Positions 1-8,363 of a stretch of DNA of 51,976 nt are shown piece after piece (the stretch's first letter is position 1; the number at the start of each line of letters is the position of its first letter). The position numbers and the translations under genes are program-made. This DNA comes from Acidobacteriota bacterium (GTDB lineage Bacteria; Acidobacteriota; Terriglobia; Terriglobales; Acidobacteriaceae), in NCBI GenBank assembly GCA_021779935.1, contig JAJXZT010000056.1, positions 1 to 51,976 on the forward strand, in the 5' to 3' direction. The notes beneath the pieces are model-generated. The model searched no databases and had not been told where the DNA came from. It saw only the letters and a program-made list of their open reading frames with translations.

Positions 1-35
1 GAGTTGAGCACTCGTCGTCGCGGTTGTGGGAAAGT

Positions 36-75
36 GGAAAACGCAAGCGTTTTCCAAGGCGGCTCCGCCGCCGCC
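36..75. repeat. Two adjacent short hairpins at the window edge
   Basis: Positions 36-44 and 47-55 form a perfect 9-base inverted repeat (GGAAAACGC with GCGTTTTCC). It is followed by a GC-only hairpin, GGCGGC-TCC-GCCGCC, at about 58-72. No coding frame is convincing here. It may be the tail of an intergenic repeat or of a gene to the left of the window. Confidence 0.4.
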
Positions 76-120
76 TTTTCCATAACCCCACTGATTACGC
101 TTGACAAACCAGACAGTCGC

Positions 121-158
121 TACCCTTGTCGCGTGTTGTTCGCGACAGGGTGGGGTAG
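121..158 (-). repeat. REP palindrome, copy A (inverted, upstream of RAYT)
   Basis: Read on the minus strand this 38-base block matches the REP copy at 839-883 with only about four differences. It begins CTACCCCACCCTGTCGCG and ends with an AAGGGTA arm. It lies upstream of the RAYT gene in opposite orientation to the two downstream copies, the usual arrangement of REP elements around their transposase. Confidence 0.8.
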
Positions 159-167
159 TTGAACTCT

Positions 168-198
168 CGGCGTGGAAGTACTTTGCAGTTCCACGCCG
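168..198 (+). promoter_or_regulatory. Hairpin in the RAYT leader
   Basis: A perfect 10-base inverted repeat (CGGCGTGGAA at 168-177 and TTCCACGCCG at 189-198) encloses an 11-base loop, 58 bases before the chosen RAYT start. It could be a second repeat type or an RNA hairpin limiting transposase expression. Only the structure is seen; the function is inferred. Confidence 0.4.
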
Positions 199-255
199 GG
201 AATATCCCTCCGCAATACCTTCCGCGCCGACCTAGACGGAATGTACCCTCTACAC

Positions 256-819
256 ATGCCCTGGAGCCTGCATCGGTTTCACAAGACCTGCGATCCGCAT
301 TTCATTACCTTCAGTTGTTATCGACGGCAGCCGCTCCTGCGCGATCCGCACGCCTGCCAAGCGCTCGAAGCTGCGCTGGAAGGCGTTCGCGGCTGTTACG
401 GCATGCATGTCTTCGGCTACGTCGTCATGCCCGAACACGTTCACCTGCTGGTGACGGAGCCAGAGCGCTCGACCCTGGCGGTCGCCATGCAGATGCTGAA
501 GCAGAAGACCGGACAGAAACTTGCCTCGCCCCACGGCACGCCGTTCTGGCAGCGACGGTACTATGACCGCAACATTCACTCGTACAAGGAGCACATCGCA
601 GCCCTGCGGTATATCCATCGCAATCCGGTGAAGCGGGGGCTGGTCGAGCTGCCGGAACAATGGCGGTGGAGCAGTTTCCTGCACTATGCGACCGGAGCGG
701 AAGGAGTGGTCGAAATCGAATCGGAATGGACGGCGCGTAAGCGGGAACAGATGGGAGTCGTGCCGACCGTCAAATACAAACTACCCTATCCTCTCGCGAA
801 AAACGCGCGAGAAGGGTAG
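256..819 (+). CDS. REP-associated tyrosine transposase (RAYT, IS200/Y1 family)
   Basis: A 187-residue Y1 transposase domain protein. It has the HUH metal-binding motif in MPEHVHLLV (about residues 58-66), an N-terminal HFITFSCYRRQPLL block and the C-terminal YIHRNPVKRGL signature followed by the WRWSSF block typical of RAYTs. Such proteins nick and rejoin single-stranded REP palindromes and are usually single-copy and non-mobile. The start at 256 (MPWSLHRF) fits the family N terminus; the frame is open back to 172 but that part is not family-like. REP copies flank the gene on both sides, and the TAG stop (817-819) lies inside the downstream REP at 781-825, so the last residues are encoded by the repeat. 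There is no terminal inverted repeat of a classic insertion sequence, which argues for a domesticated enzyme. Confidence 0.93.
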   Translation: MPWSLHRFHKTCDPHFITFSCYRRQPLLRDPHACQALEAALEGVRGCYGMHVFGYVVMPEHVHLLVTEPERSTLAVAMQMLKQKTGQKLASPHGTPFWQRRYYDRNIHSYKEHIAALRYIHRNPVKRGLVELPEQWRWSSFLHYATGAEGVVEIESEWTARKREQMGVVPTVKYKLPYPLAKNAREG

Positions 820-825
820 GGCACA
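781..825 (+). repeat. REP palindrome, copy B (overlaps RAYT stop)
   Basis: An imperfect palindrome whose arms are CTACCCTATCCTCTCGCG and CGCGCGAGAAGGGTAG, followed by GGCACA. It shares its right half exactly with copy C. It supplies the stop codon of the RAYT gene. Confidence 0.8.
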
Positions 826-838
826 AGTCAAGAGTCAA

Positions 839-883
839 CTACCCCACCCTGTCGCGAACAGCGCGCGAGAAGGGTAGGGCACA
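839..883 (+). repeat. REP palindrome, copy C
   Basis: Direct repeat of copy B, 13 bases downstream of it (unit length 45, starts 58 bases apart). The left half reads CTACCCCACCCTGTCGCG and matches inverted copy A. Two REPs in direct orientation plus one inverted form a BIME-like cluster between the RAYT gene and the convergent transporter gene. Confidence 0.8.
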
Positions 884-916
884 AAGCCTGTGTTCTCGAC
901 ACTCGAAACTGTCTTC

Positions 917-2248
917 TTACCCTCTCATCGCCTGCACCAGCAGCCATGCGTTGAGTACGGCGATGAGGATGGCGACGCTCCACGCCAATATTTTGAGCCA
1001 GGGAGCGTTGACGAACTCGCCCATCTTTTTCTTGTCGCTGGTGAACATGACTAGCGGGAAGACCGCGAAGCTCAATTGCATGGAGAGCACGACCTGGCTG
1101 AAGACCAGCAGGCGGGCGGTGCCGCTTTCGCCGGCGAGTGCCGTGACGATCACCGTGGGCACGATGGCCAGCAGGCGGGTGATCAGGCGGCGCATCCATG
1201 GCTTGACGTGTATGTGGACGAAGCCCTCCATCACGATCTGTCCGGCGAGCGTTCCGGTCAGCGTCGAGTTCTGTCCAGAAGCCAGCAGTGCGAGGGCAAA
1301 AATCGTGCTTGCGCCGGTGACGCCGAGCAGCGGCGTCATCAGTTTGTAGGCGTCCTGGATTTCCGCGATCTGGTGGTTGCCGCTGCGGTAGAAGACCGAC
1401 GCCGCGACGATGAGGATGGCCGCGTTGACAAAGAGCGCAATCGTCAGCGCCACGGCCGAATCGATGTTGCAATACTTGATGGCTTCGCGCTTGCCCTCGG
1501 GCGTGCGCTCGAAGTCGCGCGTCTGCACGATGGCCGAGTGCAGGTAGAGGTTGTGCGGCATCACGGTGGCGCCCAGGATGCCGATGGCGATGTAGAGCAT
1601 CATGGGGTCGTGAAGGAGCAGTGGGCTGGGGACGAAGAATCCCTTGGCCAGTCCCGCCATCGCCGGACGCGAGAAGAAGATTTCCAGTCCGAAGCAGATG
1701 GAGATGGTGGCGGTCAGAGTGACCACCACGGCTTCGATATAGCGGAAGCCCTTGTTTTCCAGGAAGAGGATGAGCAGCACATCGAGCGCCGTGATGCAGA
1801 CGCCGATGAGCAGCGGAATGTGGAAGAGCAGGTTGAGCGCGATGGCCGAACCGATGACTTCGGCGAGGTCGCAGGCGGCAATGGCGATTTCGGCGAGGAT
1901 CCAGTGGAAGATCACCACCGGCTTGCTGTAGGAGTCGTGGCAGGCCTGCGCGAGATCGCGTCCGCTGACGATGCCGAGCTTGAGGCTGAGGCTTTGCAGC
2001 AGGATCGCCATCAGGTTCGAGAGCATGATGACGAACAGCAGGTCGTAGTTGTACTTGGAACCGGCGGCGAGGTCGGTGGCCCAGTTGCCCGGGTCCATGT
2101 AGCCGACGGCCACGAGGAATCCCGGCCCGGCGAAGGCGATCAGTTTGTTGAGGAATCGAGGCGACTTGGGGATGGGGAGACTGCTGTGAATCTCCGGGAG
2201 GCTCGGTGTGTGTGCCTCTTTCCGCCAGCCGTTTGCGCCAGTATTCAT
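917..2248 (-). CDS. mntH: Nramp family divalent metal (Mn2+/Fe2+)-proton symporter
   Basis: A 443-residue polytopic inner-membrane protein of the Nramp family, importing Mn2+ or Fe2+ with protons. The TM1 metal-binding motif DPGNW is at residues 52-56 and the TM6 motif MPHN is present in GATVMPHNLYLHSA; both are needed for transport. Hydrophobic segments suggest 11 helices. The ATG at 2248 was chosen because family members start shortly before the conserved PRFLNKLIAFAGPG region. The frame is open further upstream but that part is not protein-like, and no strong Shine-Dalgarno sequence is visible. It is divergent from ruvB across about 170 bases. Metal specificity is not proven by sequence, and no recognisable manganese riboswitch was seen upstream. 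Confidence 0.93.
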   Translation of the reverse strand: MNTGANGWRKEAHTPSLPEIHSSLPIPKSPRFLNKLIAFAGPGFLVAVGYMDPGNWATDLAAGSKYNYDLLFVIMLSNLMAILLQSLSLKLGIVSGRDLAQACHDSYSKPVVIFHWILAEIAIAACDLAEVIGSAIALNLLFHIPLLIGVCITALDVLLILFLENKGFRYIEAVVVTLTATISICFGLEIFFSRPAMAGLAKGFFVPSPLLLHDPMMLYIAIGILGATVMPHNLYLHSAIVQTRDFERTPEGKREAIKYCNIDSAVALTIALFVNAAILIVAASVFYRSGNHQIAEIQDAYKLMTPLLGVTGASTIFALALLASGQNSTLTGTLAGQIVMEGFVHIHVKPWMRRLITRLLAIVPTVIVTALAGESGTARLLVFSQVVLSMQLSFAVFPLVMFTSDKKKMGEFVNAPWLKILAWSVAILIAVLNAWLLVQAMRG

Positions 2249-2420
2249 GGTTTTCGAGTGTCGCCGTCCAACACGACCCCAAGTTATTACCCTAGCACGG
2301 ACGGCGTAATTTTCCGATGGTCTGCAAGAGGCGGATTTTTTCCGCCCTGCCGGAGGTATCTTCGCGAAACTCGCTTCCCCGATTGCCACCGGAATTGTTT
2401 CTATTTACCATCGCGGAAGA

Positions 2421-3464
2421 GTGCCTGGTCCCCGAGACAATCCGGATATGCGCGAACGCATCGTTTCCGCCGCGCCGGTGGAAGACGATGCGACGTTTGA
2501 ACTGAAGCTGCGTCCGCAGCGCTTGCAGGAGTTTATTGGCCAGAACAAGGTCAAGGAAAACCTGGCCGTTGCGATTACCGCGGCACGTTCGCGCGGAGAA
2601 GCGCTGGACCACATCCTGCTCTACGGCCCGCCGGGACTGGGCAAGACGACGCTGGCGACGATCATCGCCAACGAACTTGGCGTCAGCTTCCAGCAGACAA
2701 GCGGCCCGACCTTGCAGATCAAGGGCGACCTGACGGCCATCCTGACGAACGTGCAGGACAGGCAGGTGCTCTTCATCGACGAAGTGCATCGCGTGCAGCC
2801 GGCCATCGAGGAGCTGTTCTATTCGGCGCTGGAGGATTACAAGCTCGACATCATGATCGGGCAGGGGCCGTCGGCGCGCACGCATACGTTCGACATCAAG
2901 CCGTTTACGTTTATCGGAGCCACCACGCGCATCGGACTGCTCTCGGCGCCGCTGCGCTCGCGGCTTGGGCTGGTGTTGCGGCTGGAGTTCTATACCCACG
3001 CCGATCTCAAGATCATCATCACGCGCTCGGCGCAGATCCTGAACGTGGGCATCGACGATGACGCGGCCATGGAGATCGCCATGCGTTGCCGCGGGACACC
3101 GCGCATCGCGAACCGGCTGCTGCGGCGCGTGCGCGATTATGCGCAGGTGCGCGGCACGGGGCACATCGACAAGAAGACGGCGCAGGCGGCGCTGGAGATG
3201 CTGGAGGTCGATCAGCACGGCTTCGATGAAGTCGACCGCCGGTTGCTGATGACGATCATCGAGAAGTACCAGGGTGGACCCGTGGGCGTGAACACGCTGG
3301 CCGCTGCGCTGGCCGAGGAGCCGGACGCGATTGAAGAAATCTACGAACCGTTCCTGATTCAGATTGGGTTCCTCGACCGCACGCCGCGCGGACGCGTGGC
3401 GACGCAACTCGCGTATAACCACTTCGGCATTGAACCGCCGAAGAAACAAAACACGCTGTTTTAA
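2421..3464 (+). CDS. ruvB: Holliday junction branch migration helicase RuvB
   Basis: A 347-residue AAA+ motor of the RuvAB complex, which drives branch migration of Holliday junctions in recombinational repair. Walker A GPPGLGKT is at residues 69-76, Walker B DEVH at about 120-123, sensor/arginine-finger block [16 protein letters not shown] follows, and the C-terminal winged helix ends [20 protein letters not shown]. The annotated start is a GTG at 2421 with GGAAGA immediately in front, which is too close for a good Shine-Dalgarno site. The ATG at 2448 (MRERIV) is an equally possible start. Neither ruvA nor ruvC is adjacent. The stop is 25 bases from ispE, so the two are probably co-transcribed. 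Confidence 0.96.
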   Translation: MPGPRDNPDMRERIVSAAPVEDDATFELKLRPQRLQEFIGQNKVKENLAVAITAARSRGEALDHILLYGPPGLGKTTLATIIANELGVSFQQTSGPTLQIKGDLTAILTNVQDRQVLFIDEVHRVQPAIEELFYSALEDYKLDIMIGQGPSARTHTFDIKPFTFIGATTRIGLLSAPLRSRLGLVLRLEFYTHADLKIIITRSAQILNVGIDDDAAMEIAMRCRGTPRIANRLLRRVRDYAQVRGTGHIDKKTAQAALEMLEVDQHGFDEVDRRLLMTIIEKYQGGPVGVNTLAAALAEEPDAIEEIYEPFLIQIGFLDRTPRGRVATQLAYNHFGIEPPKKQNTLF

Positions 3465-3489
3465 AGGCCGCGTTACAATCCTCTTTCTT

Positions 3490-4455
3490 ATGTCCGTCTC
3501 GGTTCGTTCGTTTGCCAAGATCAATATCGGGCTGGCGATTGGCGCAAAGCGCGCCGATGGCTTTCATGCGCTGCGCACCGTCTACCAGACGGTGGCGATT
3601 CACGATGTCATTCATGTCGATGTTGTCGCGGGCGAGGGCATTGAGATTCGCTGCAAGGATGCGCGGGTTCCGACCGATGCGACGAACACGTGTTATCGCG
3701 TGGCCGAGCGGGTGATGCGGACGCTGCGGCGTCTGGAGAAAGTCATTATAGAGATCGAGAAGAACCTGCCGGTGCAGGGAGGCATTGGCGGCGGCTCATC
3801 GAACGCGGTCACGACGCTGTTTGCGCTGGAGCGCGCGCTGGGTGTCACCCTCGATCCGCACGAGAAACTGCGCATTGCCGCCGAAGTTGGCTCCGACCTT
3901 CCGCTCTTCCTGCTGGGAGGACTTGTGCTGGGCCATGGACGCGGCGAGGAGATTTATCCGTTGCCGGATCTGCCGCCGCTGCCGATTGTGATCGTGACGC
4001 CGGCCGTGCCGGTTTCCACGCCGCAGGCCTTTCGCGACTGGGATGCGCTGGCGGAGGCTGAATTGACGCAGGGTAGGCCCTCCGATACAATCAATACGTT
4101 CAGCCGTGGTGTGTTTGCCTGGCTGAGTGGTATAGCCCCAACCGGTGTTCCCACGAGTGGTGGGGACCGGGCCGAGACACTGCTTCTCGACCTCGTCCGA
4201 GCCGGGATTGTGAACGACTTCGAACGCGTAGTCTTTCCGCAGAATCCCGAACTTCGAGACGTGAAGTGTGTGTTAGAGCGCGAAGGTGCGGTGTATGCTT
4301 CGCTCTCAGGCTCCGGGTCCACGCTTTACGGCTTGTTTTCTTCCGCGCAAGAAGCGGAGAAAGCGGCCACAAAGTTAAACACCCAGGGAGTTCCGGCCGT
4401 GGCCACGGTTACGTTGCCTCGTGCGGCATATCGCGAGCAGATGTTCATAAGGTAA
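3490..4455 (+). CDS. ispE: 4-diphosphocytidyl-2-C-methyl-D-erythritol kinase
   Basis: A 321-residue GHMP kinase of the non-mevalonate (MEP) isoprenoid pathway; it phosphorylates CDP-ME at the 2-hydroxyl. The N-terminal FAKINIGL carries the catalytic lysine (Lys10), the ATP-binding glycine loop is GGIGGGSSNA (about 97-106), and the catalytic aspartate lies in VGSDLPLFLLGG. The C-terminal GHMP motif SLSGSGSTLYGLF is intact. The ATG at 3490 fits the family N terminus (SVRSFAKIN); the frame is open upstream through the end of ruvB. The loop has Asn where most IspE proteins have Asp (GGSSDA). The order ispE, tRNA-Gln, prs, L25, pth is a frequent bacterial arrangement. Confidence 0.95.
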   Translation: MSVSVRSFAKINIGLAIGAKRADGFHALRTVYQTVAIHDVIHVDVVAGEGIEIRCKDARVPTDATNTCYRVAERVMRTLRRLEKVIIEIEKNLPVQGGIGGGSSNAVTTLFALERALGVTLDPHEKLRIAAEVGSDLPLFLLGGLVLGHGRGEEIYPLPDLPPLPIVIVTPAVPVSTPQAFRDWDALAEAELTQGRPSDTINTFSRGVFAWLSGIAPTGVPTSGGDRAETLLLDLVRAGIVNDFERVVFPQNPELRDVKCVLEREGAVYASLSGSGSTLYGLFSSAQEAEKAATKLNTQGVPAVATVTLPRAAYREQMFIR

Positions 4456-4495
4456 CGGGCGCAAGCAGTGAGCCGTAGCGACCTGCTACCGAAGT

Positions 4496-4569
4496 TGGGC
4501 GGTCGACTAATGGTAGGTCAAGTGCCTTTGGAGCACTTTGTCTAGGTTCGAATCCTAGCCGCCCAGCCA
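4496..4569 (+). tRNA. tRNA-Gln (anticodon TTG)
   Basis: The acceptor stem TGGGCGG (4496-4502) pairs with CCGCCCA (4559-4565); discriminator G and encoded CCA follow (4566-4569). The anticodon stem AGTGC/GCACT encloses the loop CTTTGGA, giving anticodon TTG for glutamine. The T arm reads TAGG-TTCGAAT-CCTA. U1-A72 as first pair is usual for bacterial tRNA-Gln. It lies between ispE and prs and is likely part of the same transcript. Confidence 0.96.
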
Positions 4570-4620
4570 ACATTCACCACCGAATCCCGGGAACAAATCG
4601 TCCTGGAGGCGACAAAGTCG

Positions 4621-5691
4621 ATGGATGACGCAGCAAAAAACAGTGCAGCGCAACCAATGACCGCAACCGTGGAGCTTGCTCCACAGCACGCGTCCGGAGG
4701 GTCGGACGCAACCGCCACGAAGGCCGAGCGTAAGCAGGCGCGCGCTCGACAGGATGAAAAGTTCAAGGTTTTCTGCGGCACGTCGAACCCGGCGCTGGCG
4801 CAGGAAGTATGTGATTTTCTCGGATTGCCGATGGGGCAGACGCACCTGACGCAGTTCTCCGATGGCGAAATTTACTGCCAGATTCTGGAGAACGTACGCG
4901 GCGCGGATGTCTTCATTGTGCAGCCGACGTGTGACCCGGTGGCGCACAACCTGATGCAGCTTCTGCTGATGATTGACGCGCTCAAGCGCGCTTCGGCACG
5001 CCGCATCACGGTGGTGATTCCGTATTTCGGCTATGCCCGGCAGGACCGCAAGGACAAGCCGCGCGTTCCGATCAGCTCCAAGCTGGTTGCCGACCTGCTG
5101 ACGACGGCGGGCGCCGACCGTGCGCTGGTTGTGGATCTGCACGCGCCGCAGATCCAGGGCTTTTTCAATATCCCGGTGGATCACCTGTTTGCTTCGCCGG
5201 TGCTGGTGGATTACTTCCGCAAGATGGAGCTGCCGGATCTGACGGTGGTTTCACCCGATGCGGGCGGCGTGGAGCGAGCGCGCTTCTTCGCCAAGAAGAT
5301 GAATTCGGCGCTGGCCATTGTGGACAAGCGCCGTACGGACATCAACGTAACCGAGGTGATGAACGTGATCGGCGACGTTCGCGATCGTACGTGCGTCATT
5401 CTCGACGACATCATCGACACGGCCGGCACGCTGGTAAAAACCGTGCAGGCTCTGCTCGATGCCGGTGCGCGACAGGTGTATGCCTGCGCCACCCATGCCG
5501 TGCTCTCGGGGCCGGCGATTGATCGCATTTCGAATTCGTCGCTTACCCAACTGGTAGTGACCAATACGATCCCGCTGACGGCGGCTGGACGGAACGAGCC
5601 CAAGATCAAGGTGCTCTCGATTGCCGGGCTGATTGCCCGCGCCATCCAGTCGATTCACGAAGAAACGTCGGTCAGCAAACTTTTCAGTTAA
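4621..5691 (+). CDS. prs: Ribose-phosphate pyrophosphokinase (PRPP synthetase)
   Basis: A 356-residue cytosolic enzyme making PRPP from ribose 5-phosphate and ATP for purine, pyrimidine, His, Trp and NAD synthesis. Seen motifs are the flexible FSDGEIYCQI block, the DLHAPQIQGFF divalent-metal/ATP block, VSPDAGGVERA and the PRPP-binding loop CVILDDIIDTAGT. The family core begins at KFKVFCGTSNPALA (about residue 47), so there is an extra Ala/Gln/Lys-rich N-terminal segment of roughly 45 residues. The ATG at 4621 has GGAGG about a dozen bases upstream. Internal starts such as the ATG at 4657 would shorten but not remove the extension. tRNA-Gln precedes it and the L25 gene follows 33 bases later. 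Confidence 0.96.
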   Translation: MDDAAKNSAAQPMTATVELAPQHASGGSDATATKAERKQARARQDEKFKVFCGTSNPALAQEVCDFLGLPMGQTHLTQFSDGEIYCQILENVRGADVFIVQPTCDPVAHNLMQLLLMIDALKRASARRITVVIPYFGYARQDRKDKPRVPISSKLVADLLTTAGADRALVVDLHAPQIQGFFNIPVDHLFASPVLVDYFRKMELPDLTVVSPDAGGVERARFFAKKMNSALAIVDKRRTDINVTEVMNVIGDVRDRTCVILDDIIDTAGTLVKTVQALLDAGARQVYACATHAVLSGPAIDRISNSSLTQLVVTNTIPLTAAGRNEPKIKVLSIAGLIARAIQSIHEETSVSKLFS

Positions 5692-5724
5692 TGGCCTCCG
5701 CGTTGGAGGTCTAGAAGGAAGATT

Positions 5725-6435
5725 ATGGCAACCGCAACTGCACCCAACCTGGTAGAAGCGAAGCCGCGCGAGGCATCCGACAAGAATGCCGCCCGTCGTC
5801 TGCGCACCACCGGACTGATTCCGGCGGTGCTCTATGGCGCCGGCAAGGAGCCGCGGCCGATCGCTGTCGATCCGAAGCAGATCCAGAGGATCCTGTACTC
5901 GGATTCCGGCCACAACACGATTTTCGATGTCACCGTCGAAGGCGAGCAGGCCAAGGCGATGATCGTCGACTGGCAGTACGAGCCCATCAAGGGCAGCCTG
6001 CTTCACGTTGACCTCAAGCGTATCGCCATGGACAAGAAGATGCGTGTCCGTGTGCCCATTCAGGTGAAGGGCGAAGCGCCGGGCGTCAAGACGGAAGGCG
6101 GCATTCTCGATATCGTCATGCGCGAGCTCGAGATCGAGTGCCTCCCGGCCGACATTCCGAGCCACGTTATTGTCGACATCAGCAGCCTCGCCTTTGGCGA
6201 GCCGATTCGCGTCTCCGATCTTCCGAAATCGGACAAGGTCAAGATTCTCTCGGACGCCGATCTCACGGTTGTGCACGTCACTTCCGTGAAGGAAGAGGTT
6301 GCGCCAGTGGTGGAGGAAGTCGCCGCTGTTGCCGGAGCCACTCCGGCCGAGCCCGAGGTCATCAAGAAGGGCAAGCAGGAAACCGAGGGCGCCGAAGCCG
6401 AGAAGTCGGAAAAGAAGCCCGAGAAGAAGAAGTAG
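5725..6435 (+). CDS. rplY: 50S ribosomal protein L25 (general stress protein Ctc form)
   Basis: A 236-residue two-domain (TL5/Ctc-type) L25 that binds 5S rRNA. The N-terminal L25 fold has KNAARRLRTTGLIPAVLYG and the long C-terminal beta domain has the conserved block LEIECLPADIPSHV. The tail after about residue 190 is Ala/Glu/Lys-rich and ends in a lysine run, a common low-complexity extension. AAGGAAG sits just before the ATG at 5725. It is 33 bases behind prs and in front of pth, the classic prs-ctc-pth order. Confidence 0.95.
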   Translation: MATATAPNLVEAKPREASDKNAARRLRTTGLIPAVLYGAGKEPRPIAVDPKQIQRILYSDSGHNTIFDVTVEGEQAKAMIVDWQYEPIKGSLLHVDLKRIAMDKKMRVRVPIQVKGEAPGVKTEGGILDIVMRELEIECLPADIPSHVIVDISSLAFGEPIRVSDLPKSDKVKILSDADLTVVHVTSVKEEVAPVVEEVAAVAGATPAEPEVIKKGKQETEGAEAEKSEKKPEKKK

Positions 6436-6542
6436 CCAGATCCGGTGCGCTCGCCGTTTTTGCCTTCGGGCGCGGCGAGCCTCCACTGGCGGACGCGGCC
6501 TGAGTATGGCCGCGAAGGCACGGCGAAGGCCGAGGGGGCAGG

Positions 6543-7127
6543 GTGAAACTGATCGTCGGGCTCGGAAATCCGGGCATCGAATACCAGTTCACACCGCACA
6601 ACATGGGGTTTCTGGCGGTCGACCGCATTGCCGGTCAGTGCGGAGTGAAAGTTGGCAACCGGCACTGCCGGGCCGTAACTGCCCGGGTCAACATTGCCGG
6701 GCACGATGCGGTGCTGGCCAAGCCGGAGACCTACATGAACCTGAGTGGCGTGGCGATTCGCGAGCTGGTTGGCGAATACAACGTCGCTCCCGAGCAGGAC
6801 CTGGTCGTCATTTATGACGAACTGGATCTGCCCTTCGGAACCATTCGCATCCGCGAGCGCGGACGGTCGGCGGGACACAACGGTATCCAGTCGATCATCG
6901 ACGCGCTGGGAACCCAGGAGTTCCTGCGGATTCGGCTGGGCATCGCACCGGAGCACGCGATTTCCAGCGGTAAGGATTACGTGCTCTCGCAGCTCAGGAA
7001 GTCACAGTATGCGGCCGTGGACCAGGTACTGGATGCCGCCGCTGAAGCAGTCAACATCATTCTGACGCAGGGTGCGTCAGTCGCCATGAACCGCTTCAAT
7101 CGTAAGGCGGAAAACGGCGGAGAGTAA
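6543..7127 (+). CDS. pth: Peptidyl-tRNA hydrolase
   Basis: A 194-residue cytosolic esterase that recycles peptidyl-tRNAs dropped by stalled ribosomes. The N-terminal GLGNPG and TPHNMGF blocks hold the catalytic Asn10 and His20 equivalents, YMNLSG is present, and DELDLPFG holds the active-site Asp. The start is GTG at 6543 with a purine-rich GAGGGGGCAGG directly upstream. The 107 bases between L25 and pth contain GC-rich inverted repeats (for example GCTCGCCG/CGGCGAGC) without a T run, so readthrough from the L25 gene is likely. Confidence 0.96.
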   Translation: MKLIVGLGNPGIEYQFTPHNMGFLAVDRIAGQCGVKVGNRHCRAVTARVNIAGHDAVLAKPETYMNLSGVAIRELVGEYNVAPEQDLVVIYDELDLPFGTIRIRERGRSAGHNGIQSIIDALGTQEFLRIRLGIAPEHAISSGKDYVLSQLRKSQYAAVDQVLDAAAEAVNIILTQGASVAMNRFNRKAENGGE

Positions 7128-7133
7128 GGAAGA

Positions 7134-7271
7134 GCAGGCCCCGGCGGCAAGACAGTTGCGCCGGACCTGCATAACTCCCCCGAGGGGGAGCGGTTCACGC
7201 GGCCAAGGTTCGCGGAACCAGGAAGAATTCGAACAGGGACGCAACGGTCATGCGAACACCCCATTGCGGGG
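7134..7271 (+). promoter_or_regulatory. Structured leader upstream of rpsF
   Basis: The 178 bases between pth and rpsF contain three inverted repeats. The first is an extended stem with arms GCAGG..CCGGCG (7134-7146) and CGCCGG..CCTGC (7159-7170). The second is CTCCCCC/GGGGGAG (7175-7190). The third is CCCC-ATTGC-GGGG (7259-7271), just before the rpsF ribosome site. Many bacteria regulate rpsF operons through a leader bound by the S6:S18 complex. I cannot match its conserved bulge with confidence, so only a structured leader is claimed. Confidence 0.35.
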
Positions 7272-7305
7272 ATTTCGAAGCCGGTGAAGCCCCAGGAGAA
7301 GACAG

Positions 7306-7740
7306 ATGCGTAAATACGAAGTCATGTTCATTGTTCGTCCCGACATCGCCGACGAGGATCTGGATCGCCTCATTTCGACGCTGGAGACGAACATCACCAC
7401 CGCGGGCGGAACCCTTACCGGCACCGAGCGCATGGGCAAGCGGCGTCTTGCCTACCCGGTCCGCCGCTTTGCGGATGGCAACTATATCCTGCTTCGGGTG
7501 GAAGGCCAGGGCGGATTGATCAAGGAAATCGAGCGCCGGTTGCGCGTCGCCGAACAGGTGATCAAGTTCATCACCGTTCGTACCGACGAGGAAGAGCAGC
7601 GCCTCGAGAAGATCAAGAAGATCCGCGAAGCCCACGCCAAGGGCAAGGGCACGCGCGCACAGGAAGCCGCTGCTGAAGCGGCGGCCAACGCCGAGCAGGC
7701 TCAGGCCCAGGCTCCCGCGCCAACCGCGCCAACCGTGTAA
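7306..7740 (+). CDS. rpsF: 30S ribosomal protein S6
   Basis: A 144-residue S6, which pairs with S18 on the 30S platform. The N terminus MRKYEVMFIVRPD and the GKRRLAYPVRRFADGNYILL block are characteristic. The core ends near residue 105; the remaining tail is Ala/Gln-rich low complexity. AGGAGAAGACAG precedes the ATG at 7306. It is followed by rpsR and rplI; the ssb gene that commonly sits between rpsF and rpsR is absent. Confidence 0.96.
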   Translation: MRKYEVMFIVRPDIADEDLDRLISTLETNITTAGGTLTGTERMGKRRLAYPVRRFADGNYILLRVEGQGGLIKEIERRLRVAEQVIKFITVRTDEEEQRLEKIKKIREAHAKGKGTRAQEAAAEAAANAEQAQAQAPAPTAPTV

Positions 7741-7910
7741 ACCGTATCCTCGGCCGCTCCGGCTATTGGCTGGCCTTGCGCCAGCGGTGCCGGACCCGAG
7801 ATGGTGGGGCGCAAGCCCCGTGAGTCATCCCCGAGCCGTCAGGCGTGGCCCGGTGGAATGAAAAGTTTTTTGCGGCGTGCGGGCCATGCCCGTCGCCCAC
7901 AAGGAGAGTT

Positions 7911-8267
7911 ATGGCAGACGAAAACAACAACCAGGGTGGTTCGGAGAGTTCTTCCGCCCCTGCGGAAACGCAACGCTCATCGCGTCCTGCGGGTGGTCCG
8001 CGCCAGGGTGGCCGTCCCGGCGGCGGCGGATCCCGCGAAGGCGGACGCAAGTTCTTCCGGCGCAAGAAGGTATGCAAGTTCTGCACCGAGAAGATTGACA
8101 GCATCAATTACAAGGACGTTCGTCTGCTCTCGCAGTTCGTGGCCGAGAGCGGCAAGATCGTTCCCCGTCGCCTGACCGGCGTTTGTACGCCGCACCAGCG
8201 CCAGTTGAGCGAGGCCATCAAGCAGGCCCGCAATATCGCGCTGCTGCCGTTTGCGGCCGGCCGCTGA
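7911..8267 (+). CDS. rpsR: 30S ribosomal protein S18
   Basis: A 118-residue S18, partner of S6. The conserved core starts at [11 protein letters not shown] and runs through [21 protein letters not shown] and the [20 protein letters not shown] end block. It keeps the CKFC cysteine pair. The first 40-odd residues form a Ser/Gly/Pro/Arg-rich N-terminal extension. The ATG at 7911 has a textbook AAGGAGAG seven bases upstream and is preferred over an in-frame ATG at 7845. The 170-base gap behind rpsF holds no gene. Confidence 0.96.
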   Translation: MADENNNQGGSESSSAPAETQRSSRPAGGPRQGGRPGGGGSREGGRKFFRRKKVCKFCTEKIDSINYKDVRLLSQFVAESGKIVPRRLTGVCTPHQRQLSEAIKQARNIALLPFAAGR

Positions 8268-8363
8268 GTGACCCCGCGCGCCGCCCAGGCGGCGTGCCGC
8301 GGCAGTTTCGTCTCCGCCTGAGCGTGGAGCGGACGCCGAAAAATTATTGAGGGAGTTATCGCA

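Noticed and set aside
781-883. Possible CRISPR-like direct repeats
   Set aside because: Only two direct copies with a 13-base spacer, palindromic and next to a RAYT gene; this is a REP cluster.
828-2282. Frame overlapping mntH on the same strand in another phase
   Set aside because: Its translation is Arg/His/Pro-rich, typical of an out-of-phase reading of a membrane protein gene, whereas the mntH frame has the Nramp motifs.
1076-2500. 474-codon plus-strand frame across mntH and the ruvB start
   Set aside because: Composition is Asp/Glu/Gln/Arg noise and it runs antisense to a confirmed gene.
5251-6486. 411-codon minus-strand frame across prs and the L25 gene
   Set aside because: Antisense shadow of two well-supported plus-strand genes.
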